Positions 1 to 9,965 of a DNA stretch of 64,000 nt are shown here, piece after piece. Where the stretch lies: assembly GCA_013397695.1 (NCBI GenBank), contig VYZI01000526.1, forward strand, positions 1,143-65,142. The letters run 5' to 3'. Under the pieces are notes generated by a model. It did not search any database, was not told the DNA's origin, and saw only the letters and a program-made list of their open reading frames with translations. Source of the stretch: Centropus unirufus. Taxonomy: Eukaryota; Chordata; Aves; Cuculiformes; Centropidae. The position numbers were made by a program, and so were the translations under genes. The stretch's first letter is position 1, and each line of letters begins with the position of its first letter.

Positions 1-802
1 GCGCTCAGCTCGCCTTCCTGCCTGCTTTCCTGGGTGAGCTATGCTCGGCCGTACCCACTCGGCCAGCCGCATGAAGCCAATCAGCGTGCTGGTGTGTGCA
101 AAAAATGAGCGTCCAGAAGGAGAGTCTAACGCGCTCAGCTCTCCGTCCTGGCTGCTTTCCTGGGCGAGCTATGCTCGGACATACCAACGAGCCCACCCAC
201 GTGAAGCCGATCCGCGCGCTGGTGTGTGCAAAAGATGAGCGTCCAGGAGGAGAGTCTGACGCGCTCAGCTCGCCGTCCTGCCTGCTTTCCTGGGCGAGCT
301 ATTGTCGGGCGTACCCACTCGCCCAGCCGCGTGAAGCCGATCCGCGCGCTGGTGTGTGCAAAAGACGAGGGTCCAGGAAGCGAGCCTAACACGCTCAGCT
401 CGCCGTCCTGGCTGCTTTTCTAGGCTAGCAATGCTCGCATTTACCCACTCGCTCAGCCGCATTCTCCCGATCCACACGTTGGTGTGTGCAAAAGAGGAGC
501 GTCCAGAAGGAGAGTCTAATGCGCTCAGCTCGCCGTCCTGGCTGCTTTCCTGGGCGAGCTATGCTGGGACATACCCACTCGCCCAGCTGCGTGAAGCCGA
601 TCTGCGCCTTGGTGTGTGCAAAGGACGAGCATCCGGGAGGAGAGTCTAACGCGCTCAGCTCGCCGTCCTGGTTGCTTTCCTGGGCGAGCCTGGCACGGTC
701 GTACTATATCACCTAGCCGCCTTATGCCGATCTTCTTGTTGGTTTGTGCAAATTTGAGCATCTTTTTGGAGAGCCTAATGCGCTCAGCTCGCCGTCCTGG
801 CA
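1..802. repeat. 130-bp GC-rich tandem array (six units plus a partial)
   Basis: The block GCGCTCAGCT recurs at 1, 131, 261, 391 (first base changed), 521, 651 and 780, so the period is 130 bp with one 129-bp unit. Each unit also carries a GTGTGTGCAAA-like block and a CCTGGCTGCTTTCCTGG-like block. The array is cut by the left window edge and decays sharply after about 802. The last full unit is the most diverged. Because 130 is not a multiple of three, the frame shifts every unit and open frames appear on both strands; I do not regard them as genes. I do not recognise the family; it may be a lineage-specific satellite. Confidence 0.93.
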
Positions 803-3120
803 GCGGGAAAATCAGAAATTCCTATGTCAGATAGTAGTGGTTTCCATCCCAATTCGACCTGTGTCATCTTCTTCCCCAGGGATCCAGCTTCCTGGAGGCA
901 GCATGATTAGTGCCTGAGAGCTGACCACAACACCAGAAGGTCACCGCTCTGGGACTTTCTCCTGGGATGAGAGCACCATCTCTGCTGCTGGGAATGCAGG
1001 CAAATGCAGCGGCCAAGGACCCCGCACTGGGCTAGCAAGTGTCCATCGTGGCACCTCACAGCAGCAGCACCATTGCAGGGCAGGAACATATTCAGCTCCT
1101 TTTGCATGTGGCAAACAGCTCACATGGGGATTTTGGGCCAGCCACTCAGACCAGTTCCAAATTAAGCTTTCAACACTCCCTGAAATTCCAGGGGATAGGA
1201 TCCAGAGGGGCTCTCTGGGGAGTCATCGGTGCCATGGAGGCAGCCCCCAGCTTGATTCTATCTCAGTTGGAGAAGTAAGGCCCCATCCACAGCACATCTC
1301 ATGTGCACCTCAACATCTTTAGTATTTTCTTGGAGCCTTGTCCCTGTGTATTTTATGCTCAGGAGACTGGGTGATCGAGATCTGAATGCAAAACAGTTTG
1401 GTGCTCAAGAGCGTTGTGAGACCTTTTCAAGAGATGATTCAAACCAGCCTAATAAGTATTACTACAGCTTTGAAAACCTTTGAAAAGGGAAAGTTATTTA
1501 ACCAGCCTGGCCCCGGAGTGGGAAGTTATAGTTCCAGTAGAATGCAGCAATTGCATCAAATCCAGAGGAGAAAATACCCCAGGCTGAGCAGATCCACTCG
1601 GTAGTGGCTCTGCACGGTCCTCAGCAGAGAGGCAGCAGTATTTCAGGTGGGAAAAATAGTCAACACCATTCTGGTCCCCAGCATAAAAGAAATATATGTA
1701 CAAATCTGCAGAAAATAAACGATCCCCATGCTGTTAGAGGTGAACAGATGTAGGAATTCGCTCTGCGCTTTCTTCTGTGGGGCTGTTTATATAAACTCAG
1801 TTCCTCACCCAGACCAAGACACCCTCCAGCTGCAGGAGGGTGGTAACAGCAGAGATGTCTCACACCAGCTGATCCCCTGCAGCATTTTCTTTCTGAAGGC
1901 ACAGGGATGCCCTTTTCCTTCTCTGGAGTCTTGCCATGAGCAAGATACACATATAACCCTTCCCAGCACCCTCCCCAACCAAATGCAACAAGGGGAAAAA
2001 CATATGGAAGCAGCTCCTCCTGTACTGGGAAGACAGAGGAGGAGCCAGGTCCCAGGCTGGCATGGCAGAGGAAGACTGCTGCCACCAAGAAGCCTTTCAG
2101 ACAACCAGGGGGGAAGCTGTCCTTTCTGTCTGGCTCCAGCATGTTGTCCCAGCTCTGTACTGCACTCAGTCCCCTGAACAGACAGGGGCCCCGGAGCAGC
2201 AGGCTCTGGCAGAGGACAGGACTATGGTCCCAGGGATGCCAGAGCAGCCCACAACAATTTTCCTCTGGCTCAATGTGCTGCCAAGCCTCACAAGCCACTT
2301 GTGACAAAGTCCTTCAACCTGAAACAGAAGCCACATTCTCCACGATGGCCGAGAGGCAGCAAACCTGTGCCCTGCTCAGCTGAGCCGCTTGGCTCCATCC
2401 TCCCCTTCATCCCACCCGGTTGCTCTCTGCTGCAACGGCTCGAGATTGCACACCCAGGAAGCCTGTCAGATGCTAACAAGACTTCCCTGAGCCAGGGAAC
2501 CAAAGGAAAGGAAGCCAAAACCAATCCCAAGGCATTGGCAGGATCCTGTAGCTGGGGGAGGTCCCTCCATACCAGTCCCTTGTCCCCACACAGAAAGAGT
2601 GCAGAGGAGGCAGAAGCCTCTTTCCACTGCAGTAAGCCACGCCTCAGGAAAGCGTATGTGAGGTCTCAGCAGGAAGCTGGGAGCAGGGCTGCAGGATCCC
2701 TCAGCCCCATCCCTCAGCTCCAAGGCCAGACCCACAGTTTCTCTCAGGCAAGATGATTCAGCCCAGTACCTGGGAAATTACACAAATAACTGCTTTGGCA
2801 AAGGCTGGAAGAGCACTTCAAACCTCGCATGAAGCAGTTTACAGAGAAGAAAGCATTCGAAGTGAGCAGAGCACCTCCCATAGGTGCCTGCCCTGCTCAC
2901 ACACCAGGCTGCAGTACAGTTCCCAGATCATGGCCCACACACACGCTCTGGGCAAGGTCAGGGTCATAAACTCACCACCACCCTCAGATCCCCCAGCACA
3001 GGCACCAGGGAACCTGCACACCCACTTCCAAATGGAGCCACTCACCTGTACAGAGACCCTCCCACCCAAAACCAGCACCTCCCCATATCAAAGTGCTGAG
3101 GAAGAGGAGGGTGGGTTATT

Positions 3121-3154
3121 GATGCTATAGAGCAGCCCAGATGAGCTCCTGCCA
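3121..3154 (+). repeat. 34-bp dispersed repeat, copy 1
   Basis: Begins GATGCTATAGAGC and ends GAGCTCCTGCCA. It matches 13033-13066 at 33 of 34 positions. The flanks do not align clearly beyond a few purine-rich bases. Family unknown. Confidence 0.7.
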
Positions 3155-6100
3155 CACCCAGCTCCAGCTGCAGAAGGGAAGCCCTTTCCCAGCTCCCTCG
3201 GGTCCTGGCACCAACTTTCCCTTAGAGCCAGCAGCATCACATGAGGGAATTCCTGCCTTTTCAGCCCTGTCTGTGCCAAGGCTCACACAGATGCTCCTTC
3301 CCCTGACAACGATGTAGGTTAATAACATGCACTGTGATTGCAAGACACAGGGAGCAGCAAAGCAATGTCAATATTTAGCTTTTACACATTTGGCTAATTA
3401 GAGAGCAACCTGTGATTCCCTCTGAAGGAGGCAAGGCTACTACACTCCTCTCCCTCCCCTTCTGTATGTTCCCAGTTCAGATGGGATAAACGTCAGCTCA
3501 TTATTTCTGGAGTTCTCTGGTCGCAAACGGTCTGTCCCAAAATGCTATTCCCAGGCACTGGATGTCAGAAATCATTATACCAAATAAAGCTTCATGAATG
3601 ATTCATGAACCTGGGCTTCACATTAGTCGGGGACAGATGGGCAAAAGCAGCGCAGAACCGCAGACAGGCAAACTGAGAGGTTCAGACCTTGAAGGCACGG
3701 AGCAGAGGGATGGTGCAAATCAGAGAAGCACCCTGGTTCCAGCACAGTCAGGGCCTGGCCAAGCAGGGACCACAATGGGCTATCACCCAAATACCTTTCT
3801 GCTTGAAGAGCTCCTGTGATTCCCTCATGTTAATGAAGCCCAGGGCAGGCTGCTGCTGCTCAGAGCATCCTCAGAGATGGGCGACTGCTTCTCACATTAG
3901 CCCTGATCTCCGCCACGGGGCTGGGCCAGCACTCAGGACTCACGTCCTAACTCTGTGTGCTGTGGCTACTAAAATTAGAACAAGGTTTTTCGGATAAGTC
4001 ATTAGGAGGCTCCATGCAGGGCCCGGGCAAAAGGGGCTTCTGCCTGTGTGCCACACTGGACATGGGCTGTCAGCCAAGGAAAGGGGGTTTTCTCAGGATG
4101 AAAATGCTTTTTCCACTGCTGTAGGACTTTGGAAAGAAGGTAGGTATGTCCATTCTTGGTACCTGAACAGACCTAAAAAAGGCAATCCCTGAGCCCTGTA
4201 AATCATTCAAAGAGTGAGGGGTGCCCTCAACATGGCCATGCTGGTGGAAGGAGGCAGTGAAACGTGGAATCCTGTGTGCAGTTTGCAGGAATGAGTGCCC
4301 ATCCTCTCCTGATCAGCCAGCCTCAGCCAGCAAGCTCTCATCCTTGGGTCTTCCCCTGCATCCCTGGCTGCTCCTCTGCTGCTTGGTCACAGACTCCGGG
4401 TGAAAAAAACCTCAAAACTACAAAATATGATGACAAGCAGCCAGGCCAGATGCACGGCAGGGAAAAATCCATAGCTGGTGTCGTAAAACCTGAGCTCTGA
4501 CATGAAGTTAGCAGTGGTTCTCCATGCAGCAGTGGAGGAATATCCATCAGGAGGCCGAGGAGCTGTCAGATACATCTGCTTCCCCCAGTGCAGCTCCGCA
4601 GCCTGCCCAGATGGCAGCGAGACAGCATCCCTGAGCCAAGGGCACTGTGCGGGTCCCAAACCCAGTGGCGACTCTTCAACCCAGCTCTCTTGGAGAGGCA
4701 GAGCCCCAGGGCAGGTTTACCACCCCTGCTCTCAGCATGCCAGCCTCTTTCCTGTACTTGGAATGAGATGAAAGGAACTGCAGGATCAACTGCCTCAGGG
4801 AAACAGCTTCTCCCAACTCCATTGTTGCATGGATAGACTGATTTCCAGCTCATCTCCTCCAATCATCATTAAATACTAATTTATAAGCCAGTGCCATGCC
4901 CAGAGCAGCACAGGAACCCCATGCTCTGTCCTGCCTGTGCCTAGCAGTGGTCGGGGGCCACCGTGTGCTCCCTCAGTGGCAGTGGCCACGGACACACACA
5001 GGTACGGAAAACAAAGCACATGGCAAGTGTCTGCTCTGCACGAGCCTGTGTTCATTCAGAGGCTCAGCTGCACGCCTTGTTACTTGCATGGTTTGACCTG
5101 CAATACTGTAAGATTTAATTACAATGAAATTTGTGCTTCCATCGTCACCTGTTTATCTCCTGGTAGACAGAGCAAGCAGTGAGCTTGTTCTGCCTGTGTG
5201 AGCTTGGGCACGATGTTTAGCTCCTGTGGCTTTGTCTGTACTTGTAAATGAAATGTGCCTGGGCTGATCCTGGCACCAAAGCAAGGTGACAGGGAGCAGA
5301 CCATGTCTTCACTCCAAACTCCTCCCCTAACACCATGCTGCCTGCTTCCTGGCAGCATCCCTGCCTGAGGTGGCTCCTAACCCTTCTGTTAATGATCTGA
5401 GGGGGTTGCCTGGCCTACAGGAAGCCCTGTCCCAGGATGCTCCAACTGGTGTTTGATGATCCTGGGAAGGGCCCTTGGCTTTGTTGAATTAGATTTTGGA
5501 GATGTGTCTCAGGCATTGGAGAGCAGTCAAATAACCTGGGGGGCAGAGCAGAGGGAAGGGTTGCAGCACAAGGGAGATTGCAAACTGCTATAGGATGGAG
5601 GCAATGAATGTGCTCAGGGCATGTGGAAGCCCTCCATGCAGTAAGTCATGACCCTAAAGTGACTGGCTTTGCATTGCAGAATTTCCCTGTTCCCACTCCA
5701 GACGTTCCCATCTATATAAAAAATAGGCACCGCTGTGTTAAGACTCCAGATTTCCTCATGTTTCTGGTTACAGCTTCAGAACCCAACTGCAAGCCAAGGT
5801 CTCCTGCAATTTCAATGCGTGTTCATTGGTGTCTCCTGGCTTAGGCACCCAGTGGGCTCAGTAAAACTCCAAGCCAAAGAAGTTTCAGGCTGTCAGAGCT
5901 GTGGGCTGTAGCCAGGCCATGCACCAAGGGTCTGTCCTGTGCCCACTGCAGACAGACGGTAACGCAGCCACCTTACCGCAGCGGGATGGATGCCATGGGT
6001 TTATCCAGGGCCGCCAGTTCAGCACTGGGGGAGGCTGAAATCTGAAGGAGATCGGTTAAATAATCAGACAGGAGCAGGCGGAGATCCCTCCATCAGCAGT

Positions 6101-6341
6101 GCCTAAGACTCCTTGCAGCTCTGGAAGGAAGATGGGAGTTGTGGGGATGGTGGTCCCAACTCCCCTCCCCCTGGTCAGAGGATGCTGCCATCACAGCTTT
6201 GGCTTTCCCTCCCCTAACCCCATGGACCAGCTCCAGGGAGAGGCAAGGCTGAACGGGTTGCATGGAAATGGGGACAGCATGGGAAGGAGAAGCCCAAAGG
6301 CCTCCAGCTGTAGAAATCCCTGGTGTGTCCCCCTGCCACCT

Positions 6342-6379
6342 CATTTTGCCAGGATTGGGTCCCCTGTCTTGTAGTCCCA
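6342..6379 (+). repeat. 38-bp dispersed repeat, copy 1
   Basis: Begins CATTTTGCCAGGATTGGGT and ends TAGTCCCA. By hand alignment it matches 9175-9212 at 32 of 38 positions without gaps. Probably the surviving core of an old interspersed repeat; family not recognised. Confidence 0.5.
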
Positions 6380-9174
6380 GCTCGTGGGGAGCCATGGGGG
6401 ACAAACACACCAGCAAGCATGGAAATCACCAGGAAAAAGAGTGTTAAGGAAAGCCCAAATGCCTTTGCCACAGAAAAATGCAAGAGCAGGATTTTGTGCC
6501 TGCCCTAATTTAGCTATTTCCATCTGGAAAGGACTATTTACTAAATGCTTTGTGCTTGTGTTCATCAGCCTCCATGAGCAGTCGGGTCCACAGATCCCCT
6601 GTGCTCCCAGGTGCGCCACTGGTCGCCCTGCTCTATCCCATCCTCCCACATCTCAGAGAGCCAGCAGCTCCAGCCTTTCACAACACACGTCCAAGAGGCT
6701 GAAAAGTGCTTGAAGATTTTTCTTTTAACTAAAGGAGTTCTGCAGACATGTTATATTCATATATATATCTTTCTCCCTATTTTTTAAAGTTTATTGCTGC
6801 ATCAGCTATTAAAAAAAAAAAAAGGCAGAAGGAAGAAAGGAAGGGAGCTGCCACAAGCTGAGCGCCTCTCAGAATGACTCACTGCAGCACTGAAATGGCT
6901 GCTGGCTTCAGACTCTCCCTGCCTCTGCGATTTGCTTCCAGACTGCAGAAGAGACCACGCAGATGTTTCACCCCCCCTCCCCACGTGGAGGATTTGCCAT
7001 GTGGTTATCGACATAATCACCCCCAGGCTTTGGCGGGAGGGGACCTTCCTTCCCCAAGAGAGAAAGATGGGAACTGTCATGAAAGGAAGAGATGGCAAGG
7101 CATTTCCAGCTGACCTGATTTTCCGCCTGTTCCCATCTCCGCATCCCTGCCAGTTAGTTCAGGAGCTGGGGTGGAGGCAGAGTGCTGCCCAGTGCCATGG
7201 GAAGCTGCGCTATCCCAGTGTGACTGCAAACTCTGGGCAAGGCTCCTTGTACCTGAGTCTGTTGGGGAAGAACCTTAAAAAGGGAGTTTCCCTCTCCTGC
7301 TGTGGCTCACCTGTGTCAGTGAGAAGTCAGGCCAACAAGCTCTGGTTGGCTAAAGGGAAAGCCAGGCCTTTCATACCTGAGTTTGTGCAGCAAAGGGGAA
7401 ATTCATGTCAAGAATAATTTATACTGCAGGCAAGTACCCTCTGAAGGATGGTGGACTGCCAGCACCAGCCTACATGGGGATTCTGCAGCCTGCAAGGTGA
7501 ACTCTGCTCTCCTGCAGCTGCTTCCAGCCTAGGCTTGGAGCTGCAGCAGGAGACATGGAGATGTCTCCCCTCTGTGTCTCACCAGCTTCTCCCCAGGGGG
7601 ACCCCTCCAGCTTGGGGGCATTACTAGACAGAGCCCCAGCTGGCCCCTGTCTCAGCCTCAGCTCCTCTGCACAGCCCAAGGGACGCTCAGGGAACCTCCT
7701 GGTGCTGGAACAACTGGTTTGGGGGACACATGGCTCAGGTCTGCCCTGTACTGAGGTGTAAATGCTGCCCTGATGCAGAGGCAAAGTACCACGTGGAGCG
7801 GGCACCCTCGCGGTGCAAGGCATGCCTCCTTTTCTGAAAAACGGCTGGCTGAGGAATATATTCAGAAAGGGAAAGAAAATTTACTTGGATCACAGGGTGT
7901 CAGTGACAGACAGAGAAAACCCCATGTGGGAGGCAGCCCTCCTCCCGTGCCGTGGGCTGCACCCTGCTGGGGCTCAGCACCTGCTGAGAGTTGGGCTTGC
8001 AAGTGCCCAGAGCAAAGCTGGTCTTGTTTATCTTGCAACTTTCAGGGATGCTCAGCCACCCCTAATTGCCAGAAAAATAAATGTTTTTTGCTTCATATCA
8101 CAGAACAGAGGAATTTCCCTCAGGTTGTTTTTGTTTTTTTTTCTCCTCGGTTCAATTTTTTTTTTCTTTTCTGAAGCCCCCCTCAAAGTCATCCCTTGCT
8201 CCTCCCTCTGCTGCTTCCTTCCCATGTAAACAAGCACATGCCACACATAGTCTGACACATCACACACATGGAACCACGCTGATGGCCCCACAGCAGCGAC
8301 GCTGCCTGGCACAGGGATGGGCTGGCAGCACATGCAGGAGGCAGGCGTGCAGGAGCAGGGAAGGATGCTGACCCCTAAAACATTGCTCTCAGGTGGCTGC
8401 ATGCCAGCCTGGAGAAGGTTGAGCACCCACAGTCTTCTCGGGCTGGAATCAGCAAGCTGAGGATGCAGAAGGTGGTGTGAAGTCCTGCTCTGCGCAAGCT
8501 GCCTGTCTGCTCCATGCTGGCTGCTGGAGCAATGAGCCATCGCCGTGCAGACATGCAGCCCTGTCCATCACCCTGAGAAGTTCTCCCATCCTTTCATTCC
8601 CATCTCCCTGCTCCAGCAGCTGATTTCTGGAAGTCAGTGCGCTGGCAGCAGTCCCTGGGCCGTGCAGGGCTGGCCCCGAGTGGCAGTGGCAGCTCACTGA
8701 CCTGAAACAGCGTGCCATGCCTAGGACTCTCTGCCTTCACCCAGTTACTGATGAACCTTTAAAGAGACAGTGGGAAGCTCAGAGAGCCAGAGGACTCTTT
8801 CCCAGGAAGGCTGCCCTGGTGCCTTATGGTTCTCTGCCCCACAGAAGATAATGAAGCTGGAACGCATGGAGGGCCCATGAGAGCAGAGATGCATCACTTG
8901 CCCAGTGCAGGGTGGCACTGCTGCTGGGGCCCTGTTCAGCCTGAACACCCGTTGCACAAAGCAGCACTCTGCACCCCACAAAGCTCTGGGGGCTCAGCCC
9001 ACAGGGGCAGAGGTTGCCGCTTGGGCAGCTATGCTGAGAGCTGGGGCAGGCCAGGGCTTGACAAGGCTTGTACCCCCAGTGCGGCTCACACCAGCCATCC
9101 CGCAAAGCTTTCCTGGCTGCTGAGGTTGCTTTCAGCAGGTAAGGTGATCTGGGCAGGTGTACCCATGCCTGGAC

Positions 9175-9212
9175 CATTTTGCCAGAACTGGGTCCATTGT
9201 CTCATAGTCCCA
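9175..9212 (+). repeat. 38-bp dispersed repeat, copy 2
   Basis: Partner of 6342-6379, with six mismatches and no gaps. It lies just upstream of the 22-bp minisatellite. Confidence 0.5.
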
Positions 9213-9225
9213 TTGGGCTTCCCCG

Positions 9226-9450
9226 GAAGATGAAGTGTGCTTCTCCAGAGGTCAAGTTGTGCATCTTCAGTGGATGAGGTGTCCTTCTCCAGAGGACGAG
9301 GTGTGCATCTCCAGGGGATGGGGTGTGCATCTCCAGGGCAAGAAGCGTGCATCTCCAGGGGATGAGGTGTGCATCTCCAGGGAATGGGGTGTGCTTCCCC
9401 GGGGGCACGAGGCCGGCTTCTCCGGGGCTGAACTGGGCTCCCCCGGGGCT
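9226..9450. repeat. 22-bp minisatellite upstream of the KCNS1 CpG island
   Basis: The core ATGAGGTGTGCATCTCCAGG repeats with an exact 22-bp spacing: the GTGTGC-like word starts at 9235, 9257, 9279, 9301, 9323, 9345, 9367 and 9389, followed by two more diverged, CpG-richer units into the CpG island. There are about ten units. Copies are contiguous with no spacers, so this is a tandem repeat and not a CRISPR array. Confidence 0.93.
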
Positions 9451-9599
9451 CCCTACGCCCCCTCCCCCTCCGGGGCCGCCGCAGGGTCCGGAGCCGGGGG
9501 TGACCACGCCTCTCCGCTCCCGCCCCATCGCAGCCGCCGGGGACCAGGGACCGGGTTCCTCCCCGCATCAAGGCGGGCGGGCCGGGGGGCGGCACTCAC

Positions 9600-9698
9600 T
9601 GCCGGGAGGGGCGGCGGGCGGGACCCCCGTTCCGGCCCCGCAGGGTCCGCGGCTCCGCGCCGGGCGCGCACGCTGCGGCGGGGGCGGCGCCCAGGCAG
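9600..9698 (+). other. KCNS1: Probable non-coding first exon of KCNS1 (5' limit unknown)
   Basis: The sequence CCAGGCAG/GTGAGCG at 9691-9705 is a strong 5' splice donor, with GT at 9699-9700, inside the CpG island. The next acceptor I can support for the gene is at 14264-14265, directly before the coding start, which would make this a 5' UTR exon. The start at 9600 is nominal. A second donor-like GTGAGA at about 10071 is an alternative. Confidence 0.5.
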
Positions 9699-9734
9699 GT
9701 GAGCGGGGACCGAGGGGCGGCGGGCACCGCCGGC

Positions 9735-9965
9735 GTGGGGACCCGGGGCTCCGGTACAGGGGGGCTGCGGGGATCGACAACGCAGGGTCCCGGGGCTCCG
9801 ACATTCCCGGGTGCTGCGGGGATCGGCATCCCAGGGATTCGGGGCTCCAGCATCCCGAGGTGCTGCGGGGACCGACATCCCAGGGATTCGAGGCTCCGGC
9901 ATCCCGAGGTGCTGCGGGGACCGGCATCCCAGGGATTCGGGGCTCCGGCATCCCCGAACAGGCGA
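9735..9965. repeat. 49-bp minisatellite in the start of KCNS1 intron 1
   Basis: The word GGGGCTCC, followed by CATCCCGAGGTGCTGCGGGG-like sequence, recurs at 9743, 9792, 9841, 9890 (one base changed) and 9939, an exact 49-bp period. There are about four and a half units, beginning about 40 bp after the proposed exon 1 donor. All of it lies within the CpG island. Confidence 0.92.

Larger units (their letters stand above)
803..9225. other. Intergenic region upstream of KCNS1, no supported gene
   Basis: About 8.4 kb of moderately GC-rich unique sequence. The ORFs here are short or lack splice-site context and family motifs, including one of 215 codons on the minus strand at 1660-2307. There are simple A and T runs near 6812, 8130 and 8160. 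Two short dispersed repeats (3121-3154 and 6342-6379) have second copies elsewhere in the window. No CR1 copy was recognised. In mammals this side of KCNS1 holds WFDC genes, but I see no WAP-type cysteine pattern here. Confidence 0.6.

Noticed and set aside
41..834. Overlapping plus- and minus-strand ORFs of 60-97 codons
   Set aside because: They follow the 130-bp tandem unit, which shifts frame each copy; no unit keeps a stable reading frame.
1660..2307. 215-codon minus-strand ORF
   Set aside because: No recognised domain, no Kozak or splice context and a low-complexity Cys/Gly/Leu composition typical of chance ORFs in GC-rich DNA. I cannot exclude it fully.
803..9225. WFDC-type genes expected next to KCNS1 in mammals
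   Set aside because: No WAP cysteine pattern was found in any frame read here.
9226..9450. CRISPR-like array
   Set aside because: Units are contiguous, without spacers, in vertebrate DNA; it is a minisatellite.
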